DNA of 64,000 nucleotides, from assembly GCA_937146805.1 (NCBI GenBank), contig CAKZRR010000033.1, forward strand, positions 1 to 64,000, in the 5' to 3' direction. Position 1 is the first letter of the stretch, and each line of letters opens with the position of its first letter. The notes beneath the pieces are model-generated. The model was not told the DNA's origin and searched no databases. It saw nothing but the letters and a program-made list of their open reading frames with translations. Source of the DNA: an uncultured Owenweeksia sp. Its GTDB lineage: Bacteria > Bacteroidota > Bacteroidia > Flavobacteriales > Schleiferiaceae. This document shows positions 18,052 through 25,610 of the stretch, one piece after another. The position numbers and the translations under genes are program-made.

Positions 18052-18758
18052 AGACGGTTTAGTATTTCATCGGCCTTTTCCTGGTAGGGATTAGATCGCT
18101 GGCGTAAATATTTCAGGTTTTCTTTGGCCTTTTCTATTTCTCCAAGTTTTATTTGGGCTAATGCCAGATACCAGGTTATGGTGCTTTGCGGTACAGCTTC
18201 TTTTGCTTTAAGTTCTCCAAGAATTAGGGCTGCTTTTTGGTACTCTTTTAAGGCGAGGTAAGAGTGAGCCAAATAAAAGTCACGCTCATCACTTTTAGCT
18301 ACCGAGTTAAACAAATGAAGAGCCTTGTCGTAAACGCCTTGCTCATAGGCTTTTTGAGCTAGCTCAAAAGAACTTAAGTCTTTGGCCATGCCACGCTTAG
18401 TGATAGGCGCATAGCTAGTGTACGGCTCGTAAAAGTCCTTAAAAAGGCTGGCTTGCGAGGCCCCATACATGGTTAAATAAACCGATAAACTGGCTATCAC
18501 AATAGCACTGGCAGCAACTAGTGCTGGCCGCCATGTTTTACTTGAGCGTATGATAGGTGTTTGAGCACTGTCAATTTCCATAAGGTATTTTTTAAGCGCA
18601 GAGCGACCCGAATTTTCAATACCTTTTTTAAGGGTTTTTTCGAGTTCAATTTTATAGGCTATTTCGCGATCCACTTTAGCAAGTTCCATCAGTTCTCCGC
18701 TTTCTTTTTCAGAGAGTGTTCCTGCTACAAAATCTTCAATTTTTTCCTCGTAATTCAT
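18048..18758 (-). CDS. Membrane TPR protein, probable anti-sigma factor
   Basis: 236 residues. The N-terminal ~65 residues are charged and cytoplasmic (YEEKIEDFVAGTLSEKESGELMEL), resembling the short sigma-binding segment of Bacteroidota anti-sigma proteins. One membrane helix follows at ~75-95 (PALVAASAIVIASLSVYLTMY), then periplasmic TPR repeats (SFELAQKAYEQGVYDKALHLF, YLAHSYLALKEYQKAALIL). The start overlaps the ECF sigma stop by 4 bases (ATGA), the normal arrangement of a sigma and its regulator. It likely holds the sigma factor at the membrane until the periplasmic part is altered. Confidence 0.8.
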   Translation of the reverse strand: MNYEEKIEDFVAGTLSEKESGELMELAKVDREIAYKIELEKTLKKGIENSGRSALKKYLMEIDSAQTPIIRSSKTWRPALVAASAIVIASLSVYLTMYGASQASLFKDFYEPYTSYAPITKRGMAKDLSSFELAQKAYEQGVYDKALHLFNSVAKSDERDFYLAHSYLALKEYQKAALILGELKAKEAVPQSTITWYLALAQIKLGEIEKAKENLKYLRQRSNPYQEKADEILNRL

Positions 18759-19315
18759 GATGTGCTAGAATTTTTTGGGATTTCAGGTTTAACCAATTTT
18801 CTCAATTTTTGCATGCATTTGTATTTTTGGTTTTTAGCGGTATCTTCATTTTTATAGCCCAATTTTTCCGCTATCTCCCGTATGCTTAATTGGTCAAAAT
18901 AATACAATTGCAATATTTTTTGGCAAGCCGTTCCAAGTTCTTCTATTTTTTTGGCTACATGAGTGCTTAATTCTTCCTCATGGGTAGGCTCATTATCTTC
19001 TGTTTCTAAACTTAATGCTATTACACTCAGCTCCGTCTTTTTACTTTCACCCCGTTGGTAACTTAAATACTTGTTTTTACCTATAGCAAAAAGGTACGTT
19101 TTTATACTGCTATCTAATGTTTTCAATTTACCTCTCACAATGTTCTCATACATTGCAATTATAGTATCTTGATAAATATCAATACTCTCAGTTTCGCTTG
19201 CACCGTAGCTGCCTTGCAGCCATTGAACAAACTCACTCTTATGGCTTATGTATAGCTGTTCTAAAGCCTTTTTCTCACCCTTCTGTATAAGCGAAAGAGT
19301 TGAGTTTTTTGTCAT
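18755..19315 (-). CDS. ECF-type sigma-70 factor
   Basis: 186 residues. Region 2 is at ~25-95 (LYISHKSEFVQWLQ, IDIYQDTIIAMYENIV, SSIKTYLFAIGKNKYLSY) and region 4 at ~130-175 (LQLYYFDQLSIREIAEKLGYKNEDTAKNQKYKCMQKLRKL). No ECF accessory domain. First gene of a two-gene operon with the anti-sigma-like protein. Upstream are a housekeeping-type promoter (19354-19381) and one half of a mirrored bipartite motif (19324-19355) whose other half faces the subtilisin gene, suggesting autoregulation. Confidence 0.93.
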   Translation of the reverse strand: MTKNSTLSLIQKGEKKALEQLYISHKSEFVQWLQGSYGASETESIDIYQDTIIAMYENIVRGKLKTLDSSIKTYLFAIGKNKYLSYQRGESKKTELSVIALSLETEDNEPTHEEELSTHVAKKIEELGTACQKILQLYYFDQLSIREIAEKLGYKNEDTAKNQKYKCMQKLRKLVKPEIPKNSSTS

Positions 19316-19323
19316 TCAAATAA

Positions 19324-19355
19324 AGTTAATGTTTTGACTTTGAAAAAGTAACCCA
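19324..19355 (-). promoter_or_regulatory. Bipartite motif, sigma-gene side of mirrored pair
   Basis: On the minus strand: tgggttacttttt (19355-19343), 8 bases, aaacattaact (19334-19324). The same two boxes with the same 8-base spacing occur on the plus strand at 19399-19430. This could be the autoregulated ECF promoter, in which case the sigma mRNA has almost no leader because the inner box ends 8 bases before the ATG. Otherwise it is an operator. Confidence 0.65.
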
Positions 19356-19381
19356 AAAATAGATTTTTATTTAGCCCTCAA
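19354..19381 (-). promoter_or_regulatory. Housekeeping-type promoter of the sigma operon
   Basis: On the minus strand: TTG at 19381-19379, 17 bases, then tatttttg (19361-19354), which fits TAnnTTTG. The predicted start near 19347 gives a leader of about 30 bases. The -7 box overlaps the outer edge of the bipartite motif at 19343-19355, so binding there could block or replace this promoter. Confidence 0.5.
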
Positions 19382-19398
19382 AACTTTTTTTTCAAATG

Positions 19399-19430
19399 TG
19401 GGTTACTTTTTGTCCTTATAAACATTAACT
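19399..19430 (+). promoter_or_regulatory. Bipartite motif, plus-strand side of mirrored pair
   Basis: tgggttacttttt (19399-19411), gtccttat, aaacattaact (19420-19430): identical boxes and spacing to the minus-strand copy. It reads toward the subtilisin gene, but a hairpin with T-run (19482-19516) and a separate TAnnTTTG promoter (19586-19613) stand between, so its own transcript may be short. Confidence 0.65.
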
Positions 19431-19481
19431 CTAACCATTTTAGCAAACCTTCTCGCCATTACAGTATTACTGCTTTGGCTT

Positions 19482-19516
19482 AAAACACTAATAGTCAGTT
19501 GGCTGTTAGTGTTTTT
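19482..19516 (+). terminator. Intrinsic terminator or attenuator
   Basis: aaaacacta (19482-19490) pairs with tagtgtttt (19507-19515), followed by t and ggtt; the 3' arm forms a run of six T. It lies about 50 bases after the plus-strand bipartite motif and 157 bases before the subtilisin ATG. It would end a transcript of roughly 80 nt started at that motif. Confidence 0.5.
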
Positions 19517-19585
19517 TGGTTATTACCGTTGTTGTGTTGAATAGTCGGTTGTTGGTTTTTTATAAGAACCACACCGGCTATTTTT

Positions 19586-19613
19586 TTGACCACCCCTATT
19601 TCATGTACTTTTG
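19586..19613 (+). promoter_or_regulatory. Promoter of the subtilisin gene
   Basis: TTG (19586-19588), 17-base spacer, tacttttg (19606-19613) matching TAnnTTTG; the ATG follows 59 bases later. Spacing equals that of the sigma-operon promoter. Confidence 0.55.
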
Positions 19614-19672
19614 AATTTTCCATAATTATTGATGAGCGACTTTTTTTGAGGACTACTCTTTTATCTTTTGCT

Positions 19673-22282
19673 ATGAAACTTCGTTTTTACCTAAGTCTAT
19701 TTTTATCATTACTGACATTGGGCTCCTTTGGTCAAAATATAATGTCACCAAGGCTTTTATCACATATTAATACTGATGAACAATCCTTTTTGCCAGCCAT
19801 TATAGAGTTTGTTTCCAACGAAAGTTTAGAGGATTTTTTATCGCGCCAAGCAAATAGTACCACCCCAAGAGCACAATTGGTTAACCGTTATTTACTAAGC
19901 CAAGCTAAGGCACAAAATGAGGCCATTGATTACTTGAGTAACTGCCATGAGGAAATGGTAAGCGACTTTAAAACCTTTCATTTAGCAAATGTTATAGTAG
20001 TTGCGGCAAGGCCTGAGGTGCTGCGTTATTTGGCCAAAATGCCAAATGTTAAGTGGGTAGACTGGGCGGGAGATGAGCTTGTTGCTCATGATCCCATTTT
20101 AATGGGAGATTCCTTTGAGAAAGAATCACCAGGAGGAGTAGAACCCGGATTGTTAGCGATAAATGCCCCTGCTATGTGGGCCCTGGGTTATACCGGCAGA
20201 GGACGTAAGGTTTATAACTATGATACTGGGGTTTGGCCTAGCCATCCTTCTTTTAGAGACCGGTATTTGGGCGATTTTGGACCTGTATCTAATGCTTGGT
20301 ACGGTTATCAATCGCCCACACCTAATGGTAAAATTGGCAATCATGGAACACACACTTTAGGAACAATTGCAGGTTTAGATACGGCTACCAGTGATACCAT
20401 TGGAGTAGCTTTTGGTGCCTATTGGATGGCAAATGATTTTGTGGCTTCTACTGTGGCGGGCTTACCTCCTTTGGCACGCATGATTGATGCTTTTGAGTGG
20501 GCGTTAAATCCTGACGGAGATACAGCAACCAGCCATGATGTGCCAGATGTTATAAATAATAGTTGGCGTTGGCGCGATGACCCGGATACCGTACATTGTG
20601 GGGGCTATGTGGTAGATTTAATGAATGCCATTGAAGCGGCTGGAATAGCCAATGTTTTTTCAGGAGGAAATTCAGGGCCTAATAACGGTACGGTTAATTC
20701 TCCGCAACGTATTAATACCTCTAAAGTAAACACCTTCTCGGTGGGCAGTATCGATGCCAATCAATCCATGCCTTTCCCTATTTCGTCATTTTCTACTCGG
20801 GGTCCTACACAATGCCCCGGTTCTGGTAACCTACTAATTCACCCCGAAGTAGTGGCACCTGGCCAAAACGTACGATCGGCCTGGGGAATAGATGGTTATA
20901 ATAGTATTTCGGGAACTAGCATGGCAGCTCCCCATGTTTCGGGGGCAGTTTTGCTGCTAAAAGAGGCGTTTCCGTATTTAAATGGAGCTCAGTTAATGGA
21001 GGCTTTATATACCAGTGCCCTGGATATGGGGCCGGCTGGTGAGGACAATACTTTTGGTAACGGGTTGATTGATGTACATGCTGCTTATCAATATCTGGCT
21101 TTAAGCCACACACCAGTAAACCCAAATAATGTGCCTTGGGATGTGGCCGTAAAAAATATTGGTTACCCTTTGGGTGGCGAGGTAACCTGTGATAGTCTTT
21201 TTGCTCCCGAAATAGTTTTGGAAAATAAAGGCGATAGCGCCATTTCACAGGTTGCTTATACGGTATGGGTAAACGGAGTGCAAAGGCCTGTAAGTATGCC
21301 CACTTGGAACACCCCAAATTTAACAGGCAAAGGCAGCCTTCAAAAAGTGCAGTTACCTGCGATTGTTTTGCCTGCCTCGGGCTTATGTGAAATTAAGATT
21401 AAGGTTTTTTTGAACGGTAGTGCTGCTGAGTATGATTTGGTGAACAACCAACGGGTTATAAGGTTTAATAAACGAAATGTGGAAATGCTTCCATTTATGG
21501 AGGACTTTGAGCAGCCTAATAGTTTTGATGACTGGTATGTGAAGAATGAAGATTTTTTGAATACGTGGGATTCTATTGATGTGACTGGATGGGCTGGAAA
21601 CTCTACGGCTGCCTTAATGCCTTTTCACCAATATAACCCTAGAAGCAATCAAAAGGATGGCTTGTGGAGCCCCATATTTTCTTTGAAGGCTGGTAAAAAG
21701 GCTGGTTTGGGCTTTGACTTGGCGTACCAGCAGTTAAGTTCTATTTCTATTGTACAAGATACTTTTAGGGTATTCGTTTCTACCGATTGTGGAAAAACCT
21801 TTTCGCGCTTACTTTATGAAAAAGCGGGAGCGGACCTCAGTACGACAGGAATTAGCGCCCCCAATTTTAAACCTGCTAGCAAATCCGATTGGAGGCGTGA
21901 GTATGTTGATTTATCTTCTTTAGCAGGAGGTGAGATTCTTATATCTTTTCAAGGGACTAACCGTGGAGGTAACAATTTGTATTTAGATAATATATCCGTT
22001 TACGAAGGCTTGTGGGACCCTATAACTTTGGAGGAGTTGACAAAAGAAATGTTCCAGTTATATCCTAATCCAACCCATGAGTTTTTTCAAATTTCATCAG
22101 AGGTTTCAAGTTCCGACCCAATTGGGTTTCAAATTTTTGATGTTAACGGAAAAGAGGTTTCTACAAAGAGGGCTATTGAGCAAGATGAACTTATAGATGT
22201 TAGGCTTTTACCAAGAGGTGTATACATTCTTAAAGTGCAGCAGGGGAGGGAGGTTTCGAATTTACGGTTGTTAAGGGAGTAA
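19673..22282 (+). CDS. Subtilisin-like S8 peptidase with T9SS sorting domain
   Basis: 869 residues from the ATG at 19673, chosen because it starts a signal peptide (LRFYLSLFLSLLTLGSFGQ). The catalytic triad is intact: Asp184 (YNYDTGVWP), His224 (GNHGTHTLG), Ser416 (GTSMAAPHVSGA), with oxyanion Asn in SGGNSGPNNG. A prodomain precedes the catalytic domain. C-terminal beta-domains follow (one like a MAM/jelly-roll, FQGTNRGGNNLYLDNISVYEG), then a type A T9SS CTD: LYPNPTHEFFQI...DVNGKEV...LPRGVYILKVQ. Secreted or surface-bound endopeptidase. Divergent from the ECF sigma operon. Confidence 0.93.
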   Translation: MKLRFYLSLFLSLLTLGSFGQNIMSPRLLSHINTDEQSFLPAIIEFVSNESLEDFLSRQANSTTPRAQLVNRYLLSQAKAQNEAIDYLSNCHEEMVSDFKTFHLANVIVVAARPEVLRYLAKMPNVKWVDWAGDELVAHDPILMGDSFEKESPGGVEPGLLAINAPAMWALGYTGRGRKVYNYDTGVWPSHPSFRDRYLGDFGPVSNAWYGYQSPTPNGKIGNHGTHTLGTIAGLDTATSDTIGVAFGAYWMANDFVASTVAGLPPLARMIDAFEWALNPDGDTATSHDVPDVINNSWRWRDDPDTVHCGGYVVDLMNAIEAAGIANVFSGGNSGPNNGTVNSPQRINTSKVNTFSVGSIDANQSMPFPISSFSTRGPTQCPGSGNLLIHPEVVAPGQNVRSAWGIDGYNSISGTSMAAPHVSGAVLLLKEAFPYLNGAQLMEALYTSALDMGPAGEDNTFGNGLIDVHAAYQYLALSHTPVNPNNVPWDVAVKNIGYPLGGEVTCDSLFAPEIVLENKGDSAISQVAYTVWVNGVQRPVSMPTWNTPNLTGKGSLQKVQLPAIVLPASGLCEIKIKVFLNGSAAEYDLVNNQRVIRFNKRNVEMLPFMEDFEQPNSFDDWYVKNEDFLNTWDSIDVTGWAGNSTAALMPFHQYNPRSNQKDGLWSPIFSLKAGKKAGLGFDLAYQQLSSISIVQDTFRVFVSTDCGKTFSRLLYEKAGADLSTTGISAPNFKPASKSDWRREYVDLSSLAGGEILISFQGTNRGGNNLYLDNISVYEGLWDPITLEELTKEMFQLYPNPTHEFFQISSEVSSSDPIGFQIFDVNGKEVSTKRAIEQDELIDVRLLPRGVYILKVQQGREVSNLRLLRE

Positions 22283-22314
22283 GACTGTTTTATTGGACTG
22301 AAGCAAGTTTCTTA

Positions 22315-22349
22315 AAACAACAAAACCCCGCGAGTTGCGAGGTTTTGTT

Positions 22350-22350
<1 letters not shown>
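22315..22350 (-). terminator. Terminator of tRNA-Ala
   Basis: aacaaaacc (22318-22326) pairs with ggttttgtt (22341-22349), extended by a GC-rich inner stem (cgcg/tgcg). On the minus strand it directly follows the tRNA CCA end and runs into a T-rich stretch. It may also serve the plus-strand subtilisin gene that ends at 22282. Confidence 0.75.
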
Positions 22351-22427
<77 letters not shown>

Positions 22428-22461
22428 TTAAACTATACGTGGTTTGTATAAAATTAGGCGG

Positions 22462-22489
22462 CAAATATAACCGAAAATGTTAAGTGCAA
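22462..22489 (-). promoter_or_regulatory. Promoter of tRNA-Ala
   Basis: On the minus strand: TTG (22489-22487), 17 bases, tatatttg (22469-22462) fitting TAnnTTTG, 36 bases before the tRNA 5' end. Confidence 0.6.
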
Positions 22490-22577
22490 GCAACCTTGTC
22501 TAAAAATTAAATGAAGCTTTCCAATTATGATTCTGTGGTAAATTACTGTACTATTGTGAGTATAGAAAGGAGGGAAA

Positions 22578-24439
22578 ATGACACTAAATCAACTTATTAA
22601 AGGTAAAATTTTTGGGATAGTATTGTTGCTGTCAAGTTATATGCTTGTTGCTCAAACAGGTAGTATGGTTAGTCCTGAAAAAGTGAGATTGGAAAAAAGC
22701 TACCGGCAGGTGGTAACACAGTATGAAAACAGACCAGAGGCAGCCATTAAGGCTTTAAAAGCTTTGCTGCCAGAGTTAAAACCTTTCCATGGTTTAGAGT
22801 TAGATTGTTACAATTCCATGATTTACTTTTACGTGGATGCCAACCGGCTCGATTCGGCTGTGCAATTGGGAGCGCAACTGTTAGACAAGGCTTTGGCTTA
22901 CAAAGATTACGATAAAGTGTGCCATGCCTACAACACCCTGTCTCACACGCACAGTTCTGTTGGTGAATTGGAGATTTCCAGAAGTATGCTGGTTGCAGGC
23001 ATGGAGTAGCAAAGAAGCATAAACTAGAGCATGCCTTGTGGGAACTGCGCTATAGCTTATGCGTACAACAAGGTTTGGAGGCCGATCAACTAGAAGATGA
23101 AGAAAAGCAGCAACGCATTTACCTCAGTATTGTAAAAAGCTTAGACTCCCTACTGCTTGTAACTTTTAAAAAGACAGATAGCTTAGATGTAATTCAAACC
23201 CTGTGTGTTGGGCTGGCTGAAGTTGGAGACTTTGAAAGGTCTAACACTTTGCTAAAGAGCATTATTGCCGATGATTTGGAGAATAATATGCTAATTACCG
23301 CTGCCAATGGCGTTTTTAACTGGTCATACAATTTGTTAGAAATGGGAGATACATTGGCTGCTGGGGAAAAGATTTTGGAGGCGTGGGCCATAGTGGATAC
23401 CACGACCTTGTTTTATGATTTAGAATACATTAGCGAGGGAGCCGCACACATATTAGCTAGTGCTGAACGATACGAAGAGGCTTATCATTTTCAAAAGTTA
23501 CATGATAGTATTAAAGAGGTAAGCCAGAGCAAAAATGTATTGGCTAATATGAAGGTAACGGACGGAGCGCTTCTATTAAAATTAAGTAACCTAGAAAACG
23601 AAAAGCTGGAAGGTGATGTGAAGTACCAGAAACATTTGGCTTGGGGCATTACCACTTTATGTTTGGTGCTATTGGCAGGTGTAATTATGATGTTTGTATC
23701 TGGAAAAAAAAGAAAAAAATTATTGACGCAAGTGCAAGACCAGCATGAGGAGCTAAACGATCATAATCAGTTTAATACTCGAATTATTTCCATCCTATCA
23801 CACGATTTTCGCTCGCCTATAAATTCGCTCAACTCTATTACTACCATGGCTAAGGCCAAGATTTTAACCAACGAGGAGTTTAAAGAAGTGATAGGGGAGA
23901 TTGATGAACAGTTAGAAGCTACATCCAGCTATATTGGTGATTTATTGTACTGGGCTAAAAGCCGAATTAGTGGGGTAGAAGGGAAAGTAAGTAAGTTTGA
24001 ATTGGAAGGAAACCTCCAACAAATCAGCCAAAGTTTAAGGCTAATAAGTAAAGAAAAGGAGATAGGGATTGTTTCCAATATTGAAAAGGGTATGATGATA
24101 GAAACCGAGGAAACCTTGATAAATATTGTACTCCGAAACTTATTACACAATGCCCTTAAATTTAGCCCCAGTAAATCTCGAATTGAGGTAAGCGCTAAAA
24201 AAGTATCAAAAGGTTGGGAGTTATTTATTAGAGATTTTGGGGTAGGAATGACAAAAGAGGAGCTAGGGCGCTTGTTCACTTCTGAAAAAACATCTACCCA
24301 AGGAACACAATCTGAGCAAGGCAGTGGCATGGGTTTAGTACTTTGTAGAGATTTAATGCGAGCACTCGGGGGTAACCTAAGTGCAGAAAGCAAAAAAGGG
24401 GTTGGTACCACGATGTTTTTGTTTATTCCAAAAAAGTAG
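22578..24439 (+). pseudogene. TPR sensor histidine kinase, frame-disrupted
   Basis: Two frames make one protein. The first (22578-23009: signal peptide, TPR-like helices) ends SMLVAGME-stop; one frame over the sequence continues VAKKHKLEHALWELRYS. One missing base at ~23004-23008 explains the break. The second part has TPR-like helices, a membrane helix (GITTLCLVLLAGVIMMFV), HisKA with phospho-acceptor His (ISILSHDFRSPINSL), N-box NIVLRNLLHNALKFS, G1 FGVGM and G2 GSGMGLVL. A periplasmic TPR kinase of this layout is common in Bacteroidota. A strong aggagg-like site (gaaaggagggaaa) precedes the ATG, unusual in this phylum. No response regulator is adjacent. It is a true pseudogene or a base error. 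Confidence 0.8.
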
Positions 24440-24446
24440 GTTTTTA

Positions 24447-24851
24447 TTACACCTGTTTTCTTACTAAAAACGGAATTTGATGTTTATGTAAAAATAAGGC
24501 TAACGCGCTGCAAGCTGTAACTACCAAAGCCATAGTAAACAATCCACCACCATCATCTTGCACGGAAATACCTAATTTAGTTAGATGAAAGAAAATAGCC
24601 CCAGCCATCGTGCCCAGAGCTAAAATAGCTCCTGCCCAAATAGTCTTTGGTAATAGCAGTAAAATGCTGGCAATCAATTCTACAACTCCTGATCCAATTC
24701 TGCCCCAAGGCTCCATACCCAATTCGCTAAAAATAAACACACTTGCCGGGGCTCCCGAAAATTTGAAGAACAAAGTTTGAAGCAGAATGATAGCCGCTAC
24801 TAATCGACTAATCCAACTAATAATTTTAAGTGATTTAGACATTTCCATCAA
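24447..24851 (-). CDS. DoxX-family membrane protein
   Basis: 134 residues, four membrane helices: KIISWISRLVAAIILLQTLFFKFSGAPASVFIFSELGMEPWGRIGSGVVELIASILLL in outline, then AGAILALGTMAGAIFFHLTKLGI and a last helix near MALVVTACSALALF. This is the usual DoxX-like form with the FSELG-xEPWGR-xGSGxxE motif. Quinone or thiosulfate-linked roles are known for some relatives, not shown here. It lies 18 bases after batE on the same strand, possibly the operon's last gene, and converges with the disrupted kinase 7 bases away. Confidence 0.85.
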   Translation of the reverse strand: MMEMSKSLKIISWISRLVAAIILLQTLFFKFSGAPASVFIFSELGMEPWGRIGSGVVELIASILLLLPKTIWAGAILALGTMAGAIFFHLTKLGISVQDDGGGLFTMALVVTACSALALFLHKHQIPFLVRKQV

Positions 24852-24869
24852 TTTTGGTGAACCCCAAAA

Positions 24870-25610
24870 CTAAATCTCTTCAATGTCCTTGGCCGTAATC
24901 CAGCCGACCTTTCCATCGGCTAATTTTATTTTTTGCCACTCTTTGTAGCTCTCCGTTATATGGGCTTTAGTACCTTCATGTAAAATAAATACATCTTCGG
25001 CATTAGTACTGGGCCCGCTTTTTACATAGCTACTAGGGGCCTGTACAATAGCGGCTCTATACTGCTGCAAATGTGAGCTATGTCCATAGGCTAAACCAAC
25101 CGCTATTAGTCCTATCAAAAAACTGCTCAGTGCCAGTCCAAAACCCAATCTCTTTTTAGATCCAAAAAGGTAAACAGCTAGTCCAATAAGCACTAACCCC
25201 CAAAAACTGTATCCTATAATAGCCCAAATACTAGGGCTTAGTAAAGTTGTTATACCTTGGTAAAAGGAACGCAGCAAAGGTTGAGGTAGTTTCTCAAACC
25301 TATCTATAGTGGCTTGTTGCGCAATGCGTAAGTTTTGCTGAATGTCTTCATCATATGGGCTTAAAATCAAAGCACGTTCGTAAAACAAAATAGCAGAGGC
25401 TAATTGCTGGGTTTTGTAGTAAGCATTGCCCATATTGTAGTATAGCTCGGTGCTTTCTACGTTTTCCAAATTAATTTGCTGGTACAAAGTCAAGGCAGAA
25501 TCGTATTGTTCTTCTTCGTATAGCTTGTTAGCGAGGGTAAAATTATTGGTATTGGAGGCTTGGGCAATCCATCCACATATAACGAATAAAATAAGGCAGC
25601 ACTTTTTCAT
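24870..25610 (-). CDS. batE: BatE-like TPR/SH3 protein
   Basis: 246 residues. Signal peptide (CLILFVICGWIAQAS), TPRs (ANKLYEEEQYDSALTLYQQI, YYNMGNAYYKTQQLASAILFYERAL), two membrane helices (~130-185), and a C-terminal bacterial SH3 domain (VQAPSSYVKSGPSTNAEDVFILHEGTKAHI). This is BatE architecture. The SH3 lies in the periplasm and may contact peptidoglycan or partner proteins. Overlaps batD by 4 bases. In Bacteroides the Bat genes were linked to oxygen tolerance. Confidence 0.88.
   Translation of the reverse strand: MKKCCLILFVICGWIAQASNTNNFTLANKLYEEEQYDSALTLYQQINLENVESTELYYNMGNAYYKTQQLASAILFYERALILSPYDEDIQQNLRIAQQATIDRFEKLPQPLLRSFYQGITTLLSPSIWAIIGYSFWGLVLIGLAVYLFGSKKRLGFGLALSSFLIGLIAVGLAYGHSSHLQQYRAAIVQAPSSYVKSGPSTNAEDVFILHEGTKAHITESYKEWQKIKLADGKVGWITAKDIEEI

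Noticed and set aside
20916-21317. 133-codon minus-strand frame inside the subtilisin gene
   Set aside because: It lies wholly within a strongly supported gene, has no recognisable domain and mirrors its codon pattern.
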